DNA of 64,000 nucleotides from Clostridiales bacterium 1_7_47FAA (GTDB lineage: Bacteria; Bacillota; Clostridia; Lachnospirales; Lachnospiraceae), in NCBI GenBank assembly GCA_000155435.1, contig DS990261.1, forward strand, positions 1,012,632-1,076,631, written 5' to 3'. Below, piece after piece: positions 1 to 8,140 of this stretch (positions are counted from its first letter, which is position 1; each line of letters begins with the position of its first letter). The translations under genes and the position numbers were made by a program. A model generated the notes under the pieces. The model saw nothing but the letters and a program-made list of their open reading frames with translations. It had not been told where the DNA came from and made no database searches.

Positions 1-2
1 TC

Positions 3-1130
3 CCGGCCATGATCAAGGCCCTTAAGGAAGGCGGCCTTGAGGATGCGGGAGCCATGCTGTTTGCCAATAATCCCATGTCCCTTGTGTGTTCCCTTGTGTG
101 CAACCATGAGCGCCAGTGCGAAGGACACTGCGTCCTGGGGAGGAAAGGGCAGCCGGTTCATGTGAGCAGCATTGAGAACTATATATCGGATACATGCCTG
201 GAGAGGATTAAGATAGACTGCGCTCCTAAGAACGGGAAAAAGGTGGCTGTTATCGGGGCAGGTCCCGCAGGCATCACCATTGCAATCATGCTGACCCAGA
301 GGGGCTACAGCGTGACCATATTTGATTCCAGGGACAAGATCGGGGGCGTGCTCCAGTACGGCATACCGGAATTCAGGCTCCCCAAGTCCATCCTGGACCG
401 TTATAAGAAGAAGCTTCTGTCCATTGGCATTAAGATCAGGCCCAACACCACCATCGGCGGTGCACTGGAGATTAAGGACCTGTTCCGCGACGGATACAAG
501 AGTATTTTCATCGGCACAGGGGTGTGGCGTCCAAAGACCCTTGGGGTTAAGGGGGAGTCCCTGGGCAATGTCCATTTTGCCATTGATTACCTGGCGAACC
601 CGGATGCATATGATCTGGGGGATAAGGTGGCAATCATCGGCGTGGGCAATTCCGCCATGGACGTGGCCCGCACCGTGATCCGGAAAGGTTCCCGTCATGT
701 GACCCTGTACGCCAGGGGCAGGCACTCTGACGCCAGCCTCCACGAGACACAGTATGCAATGCTTGACGGGGCAAAGTTTGAATTCTGCAAGGGGATTGTG
801 GAAATCAATGATGACGGTCCGGTGTTTAAGGACGTATTCTATGATGAGGAGGGCAATATCACCGGGTATTCAGAGGATACGGAACAGGTTCACGTGGATT
901 CGGTTGTCATCTCCATCAGCCAGGGGCCAAAGAGCAAGCTGGTCAACACAACGGACGGCCTGAAGGCCACCAGGAACGGCCTGCTTCAGACCTCGGAGAA
1001 TGGCGCCACCACGGTGGAAGGGATATTTGCCTCCGGCGACGTGGTCCTGGGCGCCAAGACCGTGGTGGAGGCAGTGGCATATTCAAAGACCGTGGTGGAT
1101 GCCATGGATGAATATATGAAGGATAAATAA
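3..1130 (+). CDS. GltD-like FAD/NAD(P)-dependent oxidoreductase, 5' end outside the window
   Basis: Glutamate-synthase small-subunit family flavoprotein that passes electrons between NAD(P)H, FAD and Fe-S clusters. Counting from the first visible ATG at 9, C27, C31, C37 and C41 have the C-x3-C-x5-C-x3-C spacing of the second Fe-S ligand set of GltD. The first Cys set, normally about 45 residues earlier, is absent, and the frame is open to the window edge, so the gene starts upstream. GAGPAG at 83-88 binds FAD and GVGNSA at 211-216 binds NAD(P)H. A terminator follows. Family members also serve as standalone oxidoreductases, so the exact substrate is not assigned. Confidence 0.85.
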   Translation, partial: PAMIKALKEGGLEDAGAMLFANNPMSLVCSLVCNHERQCEGHCVLGRKGQPVHVSSIENYISDTCLERIKIDCAPKNGKKVAVIGAGPAGITIAIMLTQRGYSVTIFDSRDKIGGVLQYGIPEFRLPKSILDRYKKKLLSIGIKIRPNTTIGGALEIKDLFRDGYKSIFIGTGVWRPKTLGVKGESLGNVHFAIDYLANPDAYDLGDKVAIIGVGNSAMDVARTVIRKGSRHVTLYARGRHSDASLHETQYAMLDGAKFEFCKGIVEINDDGPVFKDVFYDEEGNITGYSEDTEQVHVDSVVISISQGPKSKLVNTTDGLKATRNGLLQTSENGATTVEGIFASGDVVLGAKTVVEAVAYSKTVVDAMDEYMKDK

Positions 1131-1200
1131 CCGTCCGGCGGCATGGGATTTTCCCGTCATACACGGTTTGGCTGGCTGCGTGCCTGCCGGATATGAAAGA

Positions 1201-1247
1201 GCAGATACCGTTCCCTTTTGGGAATCAGGTACCTGCTTTTTTTCCGT
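1201..1247 (+). terminator. Rho-independent terminator of the GltD-like gene
   Basis: GCAG...CTGC outer and GTTCCC-TTTT-GGGAAT inner pairing form one interrupted hairpin followed by seven T. It lies 70 bp after the stop and separates this gene from the convergent GntR gene. Confidence 0.7.
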
Positions 1248-1277
1248 GTCTCATTCTGCATATTGGATCCCGCGACA

Positions 1278-2000
1278 TCACTTCCTTGTGAATTCCAGAT
1301 GATAATATTCCGGCAGGATATAAAACTTATACCTTGCAAAGGGCCTGCCAGCCTTGTTGGAATATATGGATTCAATCAGGATGAGAGGCGTGCCCACAGG
1401 GGTTTTAAGAAACTCCACCTCCATCTCATTGGCATAGATAAGCTTGATGGTCAGTGTTTCCTTGGCCGCATGGCAGAACACGGTTTCCAGCACCGTGGTC
1501 CTGATGGAATCCTGATTCGCTGTATTCAGATCCAGGTCAGGGAAAAAAGCGGCTGGAATCTGGGTAAAGGTATAGCCCAATATTGTTTCCTCTGATTTGT
1601 ATACGCAGTTGCAGGCCAGCACGATATCGTTTTTGGAAAGCTCCAGCTTATTGCGGGCGATGTCGGTGGGGGAACCGTAGTTGTAGCTGAGGATGGTTTC
1701 CGTCACATGGCATTTCTTAGGGGACATCATCAGATTGGTAATCGGCTCCTCTGCCGTGGCCTTGGAACGCGGGGGCACAAAGGTGCCTTTGCCCTGGGAC
1801 TTGATGATCAGGCCGTCCTCGTTCAGGATGGCAAGGGCCTGGCGCAGGGTATTCCTGCTGACGCCGTAGGTTTCAGACAGCGCTGTCTCGCCCGGAAGAT
1901 AGGTTTCCGGGGGATAGACCCCGTTCATGATATCCGTATATAAAGAATTATAAACGCCCAGGTAGGTGGGCATTGTCTCACTGCGTAAATTAGTCTTCAT
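1278..2000 (-). CDS. GntR-family transcriptional regulator (HutC/UTRA type)
   Basis: DNA-binding repressor of 240 aa. The N-terminal winged helix-turn-helix (about residues 12-78) carries typical GntR wording such as LPGETALSETYGVSRNTLRQ, and residues about 95-235 fit a UTRA ligand-binding domain. It is divergent from the GNAT/symporter/SAM-hydrolase operon. A perfect palindrome at 2052-2069, 50 bp upstream of its start, is the natural operator candidate. By position it should regulate itself and the operon. The effector is not readable from the sequence; a purine, methionine-related compound or sugar are all possible. Confidence 0.88.
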   Translation of the reverse strand: MKTNLRSETMPTYLGVYNSLYTDIMNGVYPPETYLPGETALSETYGVSRNTLRQALAILNEDGLIIKSQGKGTFVPPRSKATAEEPITNLMMSPKKCHVTETILSYNYGSPTDIARNKLELSKNDIVLACNCVYKSEETILGYTFTQIPAAFFPDLDLNTANQDSIRTTVLETVFCHAAKETLTIKLIYANEMEVEFLKTPVGTPLILIESIYSNKAGRPFARYKFYILPEYYHLEFTRK

Positions 2001-2051
2001 CTTAGTCTCCTTTTAGCCTCCATCCAGTACTCCGTCCGGCCAGAAACCATC

Positions 2052-2069
2052 ACATGTTGTTCAACATGT
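2052..2069. promoter_or_regulatory. Candidate GntR operator, perfect palindrome
   Basis: ACATGTTG-TT-CAACATGT is a perfect 8-bp inverted repeat with a 2-bp centre, in the AT-rich 350-bp intergenic region (2001-2350) between gntR and the divergent operon. Length and symmetry suit a GntR dimer. Regulator binding is inferred from position only. Confidence 0.6.
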
Positions 2070-2297
2070 TTATATTAACATATTTTTCTTTAAACTTCAA
2101 TGTAAATATCCAATCTGTCTCCTTTGTGATTTAAGATACAATTATATCTCTCCGGGATGAAACAGAATATATATGGGGAAATAGACACATTTTGTAAGAT
2201 GTGCATAAAAATGAGACATAATACTTGTGTAAATTAATGAAAAGAATATTTTTGCCGTTCTTTTATTGACTTTAAGAAAAACTGGTGATAAGCTTTA

Positions 2298-2322
2298 AAC
2301 AAGTTAAACATGTTAAACAAGT
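2298..2322 (+). promoter_or_regulatory. AACAAGT/AACATGT repeats upstream of the operon
   Basis: The stretch reads AAACAAGTTAAACATGTTAA followed by ACAAG, with AACATGTT, the core of the 2052-2069 palindrome, flanked by two AACAAG copies. It sits 30-50 bp before the chosen GNAT start, where a repressor could block the operon promoter. A second operator for the same GntR protein is an inference. Confidence 0.4.
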
Positions 2323-2350
2323 GAATGGAAAGCGATTGAGGGAAGCAGGA

Positions 2351-3190
2351 ATGATAAGAAAATGCAGTGACAAGGATTACCATGTGCTGATGCGCTATCT
2401 GCAACAGGAACCGGTGTACCACACATTCATCATAGCCGATATCACAAGATACGGGTTTGATAAGGATTACCAGACCGTGTACATGCAGGAGGCAAAGGAA
2501 GGGTGCTGCGGCATTTTCCTCAGGTACTATAATAATTTCATAGTGGCGGGGGATGCCGGAGCCATTGATTACCGGGAAGCAGGTTCGCTGGTCACCGGTG
2601 GGATTACCACGGTTATGGGACGGGCGGAGCTGGTAAGCCGCATATGTTCCGGTCTGGACCGGGATTATGAATATGGACAGAAGGTGCTGTACACTTATGA
2701 AGGGAAGGCGGGGACGGCAAATCCCATAGAAGAGCCCACAGAAGAATCCACAGAAGAATCACCCACAGAGGAGCTTCCCACAGAGGAACCGCCCGCCGTC
2801 CGGCCCGCCGGTCTTGACGATGTGGACCGGATTTATGATTTCCTTATGGGAATCCCTCAGCTAAGGCCGCTGTACACCCAGAAGGCCATGATTGAGAACC
2901 GTATCCGCAGCGGTGAGGGGATTCATGTCATCATGGAAAAGGATGGGAAGATCATAGCCCATGGTAACAGCGCGGCCAGTGCGGACCTGACGGTGATGCT
3001 GGGAGGAATCGGGGTCAGTCCGGAATACCGCAGGAAAGGATATGCGTCCAGGATCATGGAAGGGCTGTGCAGGGAGATTCAGAAGGGGAAACGCACCCCA
3101 TGCATTTTTGCAGGGGACGAGGCGTCGAAAGCCCTGTGTGAAAAAGCAGGGTTTGTGGAATATGGAAGCTGGGGAACGGCCCAGTTCTAA
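2351..3190 (+). CDS. GNAT-family N-acetyltransferase
   Basis: Acetyl-CoA-dependent transferase of 279 aa, acceptor unknown. The ATG at 2351 is preferred over the longer frame from 2285 because the 22 extra residues look like translated operator repeats and 2351 has GGAAGCAGGA just upstream. An N-terminal half of unknown fold is followed by a Glu/Thr/Pro-rich linker (about residues 127-148, imperfect copies of TEE and PTEE). The C-terminal GNAT domain has the acetyl-CoA loop RRKGYA at 227-232 and a typical EKAGF ending. It is the first gene after the operator region and probably co-transcribed with the symporter 31 bp downstream. Confidence 0.8.
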   Translation: MIRKCSDKDYHVLMRYLQQEPVYHTFIIADITRYGFDKDYQTVYMQEAKEGCCGIFLRYYNNFIVAGDAGAIDYREAGSLVTGGITTVMGRAELVSRICSGLDRDYEYGQKVLYTYEGKAGTANPIEEPTEESTEESPTEELPTEEPPAVRPAGLDDVDRIYDFLMGIPQLRPLYTQKAMIENRIRSGEGIHVIMEKDGKIIAHGNSAASADLTVMLGGIGVSPEYRRKGYASRIMEGLCREIQKGKRTPCIFAGDEASKALCEKAGFVEYGSWGTAQF

Positions 3191-3221
3191 GAATCATACA
3201 AAATGGAGGGGAACCATACAT

Positions 3222-4631
3222 ATGAACAACAGACATTTATCCATCAAGGAAATTCTAGGTTATACGGTAGGATCCATCGGGGATTCCACCTGTTACAACT
3301 TCGTACTGTCATTTTTCTCATTTTTCATGATTACGGTGGCGGGGGTAAGCCCGGTCATCGCCGGGGCCATCATATCCATTGCCATTGCCTGGGACGCTGT
3401 CACGGACCCGGTTATCGGATACATGGTGGACCATTCAAAAAGCAGGAAGGGGAAGCGCAGGCCCTACATATTCAGATCCCTGATTCCCATGGGGGCGTCA
3501 ATCATCTTCATGTTCATGAACGTGAACCTGCCCCAGACACAGAAAAACATATATTTCCTGGTCCTTGTCCTGGTATTCTGGACCGCCTATACCGCGTTTA
3601 ATATACCGTACTATTCATTTGGTTCGGTGCTCACGGACATTGACAGCGAGCGGGTGAAGGTATCCGCCTTCCGGGAAGTCCTGGGCTATGTGGGGATATT
3701 CTGTGCAAGCTCGGTCCCCACCTTCCTGGTGGGCTGCCTGCTGAAAAAGGGCTTCGGCGACTCCCAGGCATGGCTTGCCGCCGCCGTGGTCTCCGCCGCC
3801 ATCACGGTTGTCTCCATCCTTATCATGTGGAGATGCACCAAGGGAAAGGAACCCATTGAGGAAAATGTGGACGTGCCCTCCATGCACGCCAGGGACTTCT
3901 TCCGGGAAATGTGGAGCCTTATGAAAATGCGGCCTTACCTTCTGGTCATTGCCTGCGCCCTGTTCACCAATGTCTACCTTACGCTGTTTAACTCAAACCT
4001 GCTGTACTACGTCACCTTTAACATGGGGATGGGCGAGACCCAGGCTTCCGCCATGTTTACGGCCATGAATATCGTATCCATTGCATTTATCCCATTCATC
4101 ACCAAGGCTGTGGCCGTATTCACTAAGACCGGGGTGTTCGTGGCATGCACCATGTTCAGCGGAATCGTGATGATCCTGGCTAAATTCGTGGATATAAACA
4201 GCGTGGTGTCAGGCTGCATATACGTGGCCCTGGTGGGAGTGGGCACATGCGCCTACTGGATGTGCGTATTTAACTTTTTATATGATGTCATTGACTATGA
4301 CGAGTTTAAAAATGGTAAGAAGCGGGACGGCATCATCATGTCCTATTACTCCTTCCTGTTAAAGCTTGGGGGCGCGGTTGCAGCCGGGATACAGGGAATC
4401 CTGCTTCAGAAAAGCGGGTTCGACGCGACGCTGGCAGTCCAGCCTGAGGGCGTAAGGAGCATGATAAGCTCCCTGTTCACGGTCCTGCCCGGCATCTGCA
4501 TGGTCCTTGCAAGCCTGGCAATCATCATCACACCGTTAAAGGACAGGAAGATGGAAGCCCTGAGGGCATCCCTGGAAAAAAAGAGAAATGGTGAAGAATA
4601 TCCCATCGGGGAGTTCGAATCAATTCTATAG
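3222..4631 (+). CDS. GPH-family (MelB-like) sodium/proton-solute symporter
   Basis: Major-facilitator membrane transporter of 469 aa with about 12 hydrophobic helices. The loop after helix 2, DAVTDPVIGYMVDHSKSRKG from residue 58, is the glycoside-pentoside-hexuronide family signature. The start at 3222 follows GGAGGGG; an in-frame extension back to 3042 overlaps the GNAT gene and is rejected. GPH members usually import sugars or glycosides. Here the downstream genes handle SAM and adenosine, so a nucleoside or other adenosyl compound is a possible cargo, but that is context inference only. Confidence 0.85.
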   Translation: MNNRHLSIKEILGYTVGSIGDSTCYNFVLSFFSFFMITVAGVSPVIAGAIISIAIAWDAVTDPVIGYMVDHSKSRKGKRRPYIFRSLIPMGASIIFMFMNVNLPQTQKNIYFLVLVLVFWTAYTAFNIPYYSFGSVLTDIDSERVKVSAFREVLGYVGIFCASSVPTFLVGCLLKKGFGDSQAWLAAAVVSAAITVVSILIMWRCTKGKEPIEENVDVPSMHARDFFREMWSLMKMRPYLLVIACALFTNVYLTLFNSNLLYYVTFNMGMGETQASAMFTAMNIVSIAFIPFITKAVAVFTKTGVFVACTMFSGIVMILAKFVDINSVVSGCIYVALVGVGTCAYWMCVFNFLYDVIDYDEFKNGKKRDGIIMSYYSFLLKLGGAVAAGIQGILLQKSGFDATLAVQPEGVRSMISSLFTVLPGICMVLASLAIIITPLKDRKMEALRASLEKKRNGEEYPIGEFESIL

Positions 4632-4669
4632 ATACTGCAGTAAGACAAATAAAATGGAGGAATCAAGTT

Positions 4670-5527
4670 ATGAAAACAAAACCAGCAATTGTAATGCAGA
4701 CCGATTTTACCAAAGACATATCCGTGTGTACCATGCAGGGCGTATGCATGATGGTGGACCCGGAGCTGAGGGTATTTGACAGCACCCACGATATCAGGAG
4801 CTTTGACACCTACCAGGCTTCCACATCCCTTAGCTTTGTGGTGGATTTCTGGCCTGCGGGAACCGTATTCGTATCCGTGGTTGACCCGGGGGTTGGCACC
4901 GGCAGGAGGGCCTGTGTGGCCAGGCTGAAAAACGGCAGCTATGTGGTGACGCCGGATAATGGAAGCCTGACGCATTTAAAGAAGTTTTTCGGCATAGAGG
5001 AAGTGCGTGTCATAGACGAGACAAGGAACCGTCTCCAGAAGACAAAGAAGTGCCATATATTCCACGGCAGGGACCTGTTCGCATACTGCGGCGCCAGGCT
5101 GGCCGCAGGAGTCATCACCTACGGGGAGGTGGGGGAGAGCTACCCGGTTGAGGAAATCGTGGAACATGAGATCATCCCGTACCAGGCAGACGGAGGCAGG
5201 ATATCCGGCATGATAGATGCCATTGACTATCACTTCGGACTTATCTGCACCAACATACCGGCAGATGTATTTGAGGAAAATGGAATCAGCTTCGGCGATA
5301 TGCTCCATGTGGCAATCCGTAACAGGAACAGGCAGGAACCTGTGTTTGAGGGAAATGTAGCGTATGTGCCATCCTTCGGGTCGGTGGAAAAGGGGGAACC
5401 GCTGCTGATGACCAGCGAGACACTGCAGATACAGATAGCCACGAATTGTGTCAACATGGCTGAAGCATATGATATACATGAAGGTCCGGACTGGACCATG
5501 GAGATTGAGAAGGAGGTAAAGGCATGA
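4670..5527 (+). CDS. SAM hydroxide adenosyltransferase (DUF62 family), copy A
   Basis: Family enzymes split S-adenosylmethionine with water into adenosine and methionine. The 285-aa protein has D72 and R79 in VVDPGVGTGR and H132 in FHGRD, matching the Asp-Arg-His triad of characterised members. The N-terminal motif is altered: TDFTKDISV here against the usual TDFG.DSG seen in copy B, so substrate binding may differ. It overlaps copy B by 4 bp (ATGA), indicating translational coupling. Long near-identical blocks show the two arose by duplication. A heteromer or a specialised non-catalytic partner is possible. Confidence 0.85.
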   Translation: MKTKPAIVMQTDFTKDISVCTMQGVCMMVDPELRVFDSTHDIRSFDTYQASTSLSFVVDFWPAGTVFVSVVDPGVGTGRRACVARLKNGSYVVTPDNGSLTHLKKFFGIEEVRVIDETRNRLQKTKKCHIFHGRDLFAYCGARLAAGVITYGEVGESYPVEEIVEHEIIPYQADGGRISGMIDAIDYHFGLICTNIPADVFEENGISFGDMLHVAIRNRNRQEPVFEGNVAYVPSFGSVEKGEPLLMTSETLQIQIATNCVNMAEAYDIHEGPDWTMEIEKEVKA

Positions 5528-6360
5528 AACCGATTATTGTAATGCAGTCTGATTTTGGAACGGACTCAGGTTTAGTTGCATCCATGCACGGAATGTGCAG
5601 GATTGTGGACAGGGAACTGGAGGTGGAGGATATCACCCACGCACTGCCTGCATTTGACGTAAAGGCTGCGTCCTATTGTTTACAGTATACCGTGCCATAT
5701 TGGCCGGAAGGGACCGTGTTCGTGTCCGTGGTTGACCCGGGTGTGGGTACCAGCCGCAAGGCGTCCGTGGCCAGGCTTAAAAATGGAAGCTATGTTGTGA
5801 CCCCGGACAACGGGACCCTTACATATCTCCAGGATATGATAGGAATCACGCAGATACGGGAGATTGACGGACAGAAAAACCGCTACAATAATACCAGGGA
5901 TGTGCACACCTTCCATGGCAGGGATCTGTTTGCATATTGCGCGGCAAAGCTGGCCTCCGGCCTGATTACCTATGAGGAGGTAGGGGAATCCTATCCCGTG
6001 GAGGAAATCGTGCGCCATGAGGTATATGGGGCTGAGGTTTCAGACAAGTACGTGAAGGCGTGCATCCAGAGCTACGACCCGTTTGGAAGCGCGGAATTAT
6101 CCGTGCTGAACGTGGATTTTGCGAAGACCGGTTTTAAGCATGGGGACATGACAGATATAACCATTACCTGTGAGGGAGAGGAAGTGTTCCATGAGCGGGT
6201 TCCCTATGAGCGTTCCTTTGGATATGTGCCAGTAGGGTCCAACCTTATCTTCAATGACCTGGCTTCCTTTGTGACCATTGGCTGCAATCAGGGATACTTT
6301 GCCAGGAGATATGGGCTGGATGGGGAAAAAGAATATGTGGTGGAAATCAGGGAAGCCTGA
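5524..6360 (+). CDS. SAM hydroxide adenosyltransferase (DUF62 family), copy B
   Basis: Paralogue of the preceding gene, 278 aa, with the intact N-terminal SDFGTDSG motif, triad D71, R78 (VVDPGVGTSR) and H131 (FHGRD). Predicted to hydrolyse SAM to adenosine and methionine in the cytoplasm; it is too short for, and lacks the context of, a fluorinase or chlorinase. The deaminase two genes along would convert the adenosine to inosine, making the hydrolysis irreversible. The start overlaps the stop of copy A. Confidence 0.88.
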   Translation: MKPIIVMQSDFGTDSGLVASMHGMCRIVDRELEVEDITHALPAFDVKAASYCLQYTVPYWPEGTVFVSVVDPGVGTSRKASVARLKNGSYVVTPDNGTLTYLQDMIGITQIREIDGQKNRYNNTRDVHTFHGRDLFAYCAAKLASGLITYEEVGESYPVEEIVRHEVYGAEVSDKYVKACIQSYDPFGSAELSVLNVDFAKTGFKHGDMTDITITCEGEEVFHERVPYERSFGYVPVGSNLIFNDLASFVTIGCNQGYFARRYGLDGEKEYVVEIREA

Positions 6361-6516
6361 GCGCGTTTGAAAATTGCTTTCCGTCAGCTGTGCGTCCCGC
6401 TTTGTGGGAGATTTGGCCCAAATGAGCGCGGCGTAGCGGGCTACGTTAAGTGAATTTGGGCCAAATATACCGCGAAGTGGGGCGTGCAGATGGCGGGAAT
6501 GAATTTTCAAACACGC
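6361..6516. repeat. Long imperfect inverted repeat (large hairpin) between operon genes
   Basis: Two 63-nt arms, 6361-6423 and 6454-6516, are about 78 percent complementary. They start with GCGYGTTTGAAAATT and end with ATTTGGCCCAAAT. Of about 14 differences, 8 are changes that keep G-U pairing, so the fold is better preserved in RNA than in DNA. The 30-nt centre contains another hairpin, CGTAG-CGGG-CTACG. The terminal word GTTTGAA..TTCAAACACGC recurs at 19584-19686. It may be a mobile palindromic repeat or an mRNA-processing element inside the operon. Confidence 0.75.
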
Positions 6517-6552
6517 TCTGACATGCAGCCATAAGGGAAGAGAGGGGAAGAT

Positions 6553-7551
6553 ATGTGGATTGACAGCATACCGAAGGTGGAGCTGCACTGTCACCTGGAC
6601 GGTTCCATTCCGGCCGATGTATTATTGCAGCTGTGCAGGAAGGGAATGGTCAGGGTTCCGCAAGCACGGGAGGATTTCCTGAAGCTGGTCCGGGCGGATG
6701 AGGAGTGCGGGAGCCTGGCCGATTATTTAAAATCATTTGAGATTCCCCTCAGGTGCCTGAAATCAGAGGAGGCGTTCTACCAGGCGGCCTATCATACCGC
6801 CTGCGCCGCCTCCGGGGAAAATGTCAGGTATATGGAGATACGCTTTGCCCCCCTTCTGTCAGCTTCGGACGCATTGCCTGCCCAGGCAGTGATTGAGGCG
6901 GTGGCAGCGGGATTATCCAGGGCAAGGACTGAAACCGGGATTATCTGCGCCATCCTGCTGTGCGGGATGCGGCAGTTTACGGATGAGATGAACCTTAAGA
7001 ACCTGGAACTGGCGAAGGCGTATCTGGGAAAGGGGGTGGCCGGGGTGGATTTGGCGGGGGATGAGGCGGCTTATCCCAACGAGCTGTTCCGGGAGTATTT
7101 TGCCAGGGCAGGAGAGGCGGGCATACCATTCACCATCCATTCAGGGGAATGCGGCAGGGCCCGCAATATTGAACTGGCTGTGGAATACGGCGCTGCCAGG
7201 GTGGGCCACGGCATTGCCATGAGAGGCAATCCCAGGCTTCAGGAACTGTGCCGTGAGAAGCATGTGGGGGTCGAGATGTGTCCAAAGAGCAACCTACAGA
7301 CCGGGGCGGTTGCCGGGATAGGGGAATATCCCCTGCGGGAGTTCCTGGACAATGGCCTCCTGGTGTCCCTTAACACGGATAACCGCACCGTGACGGGAAC
7401 CACGGTTTCACAGGAACTGGGGCTGATGGAGGAACATTTCAGGTTGACAAAGGAGGAGGGGAAGGCTGTCATGAAGAATGCCATACGGACTTCCTTTGCG
7501 GACCAGTGGACAAAAGAGAAGATAGCCAGGGAGATAGATTCATGGGAGTGA
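6553..7551 (+). CDS. add: Adenosine deaminase
   Basis: Converts adenosine (or deoxyadenosine) to inosine and ammonia. The protein is 332 aa, usual for bacterial Add. Zinc and catalytic motifs are visible: H12 and H14 in VELHCHLDGS, H196 in HSGEC, a GHG motif after it, and D276 in SLNTDN. The start follows GAGGGGAAG. It is separated from copy B by the 63-nt-arm hairpin and overlaps the carbonic anhydrase by 10 bp. The context suggests removal of adenosine made by SAM hydrolysis; ordinary purine salvage is the alternative. Confidence 0.92.
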   Translation: MWIDSIPKVELHCHLDGSIPADVLLQLCRKGMVRVPQAREDFLKLVRADEECGSLADYLKSFEIPLRCLKSEEAFYQAAYHTACAASGENVRYMEIRFAPLLSASDALPAQAVIEAVAAGLSRARTETGIICAILLCGMRQFTDEMNLKNLELAKAYLGKGVAGVDLAGDEAAYPNELFREYFARAGEAGIPFTIHSGECGRARNIELAVEYGAARVGHGIAMRGNPRLQELCREKHVGVEMCPKSNLQTGAVAGIGEYPLREFLDNGLLVSLNTDNRTVTGTTVSQELGLMEEHFRLTKEEGKAVMKNAIRTSFADQWTKEKIAREIDSWE

Positions 7552-8129
7552 CAGGGAAAAGCCTTTGGGATGTCAGGGACAGCAGTCCCATCAGGGAAAT
7601 GCTGGAGTTCAATGCAGGATTTGCCGGAAGCGGCGCAGCCCTGTCTTACCAGTCAGATAAAAGGCCCAGGAAAAAAGTGGCTGTCCTGACCTGCATGGAC
7701 ACCCGACTGACCGCCCTCCTGCCCGCCGCCCTGGGACTTAAGGGCGGGGATGTGAAAATGATAAAAAATGCAGGCGGTTTAATCCTCAACCCCCTGGACA
7801 GCACGGTGCGCAGCCTGCTGATTGCAGTGCTGGAGCTGGGCGTTGAGGAAATCATGGTAATCGGCCATACGGACTGCGGCGTGCAGGGCATGGATGAGCG
7901 GACCGTGGTATCACATATGGTGGAACGGGGCATTTCCCGCAGGGCTGTCCTGGATATGAAGGCACAGGGCCTGGACTTCCATCAGTGGTTTACCGGATTT
8001 GAAAATCCGCAGGACTCTGTGCGGGATAGCGTTAAACTGCTCAGGAACCATCCGCTGATGCCGGAGGACGTGGCCATATATGGTTTTGTGATGGATATTG
8101 GAAGCGGGGAGTTAAAGAGGGCGGTTTGA
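7542..8129 (+). CDS. Beta-class carbonic anhydrase family protein
   Basis: Interconverts CO2 and bicarbonate in true members. In the 195-aa product C51, D53 and R55 (CMDTR) and H109 and C112 (GHTDCG) provide the zinc ligands and the Asp-Arg dyad of the short beta-carbonic-anhydrase clade. The start ATG at 7542 lies inside the end of add and gives a normal N-terminus; the extension back to 7506 is only add sequence. Why a carbonic anhydrase closes a SAM/adenosine operon is unclear. It could supply bicarbonate or act on another thiol/carbonyl substrate. Confidence 0.85.
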   Translation: MGVTGKSLWDVRDSSPIREMLEFNAGFAGSGAALSYQSDKRPRKKVAVLTCMDTRLTALLPAALGLKGGDVKMIKNAGGLILNPLDSTVRSLLIAVLELGVEEIMVIGHTDCGVQGMDERTVVSHMVERGISRRAVLDMKAQGLDFHQWFTGFENPQDSVRDSVKLLRNHPLMPEDVAIYGFVMDIGSGELKRAV

Positions 8130-8140
8130 TTCAGGTAAAC

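Noticed and set aside
2285..2350. Longer start for the GNAT gene
   Set aside because: The extra 22 codons cover operator-like repeats and have no ribosome site; 2351 fits better.
4670..6360. Fluorinase or chlorinase
   Set aside because: Only the general superfamily triad is seen, with no halogenase-specific insertion that I can identify, and adenosine deaminase context fits hydrolysis.
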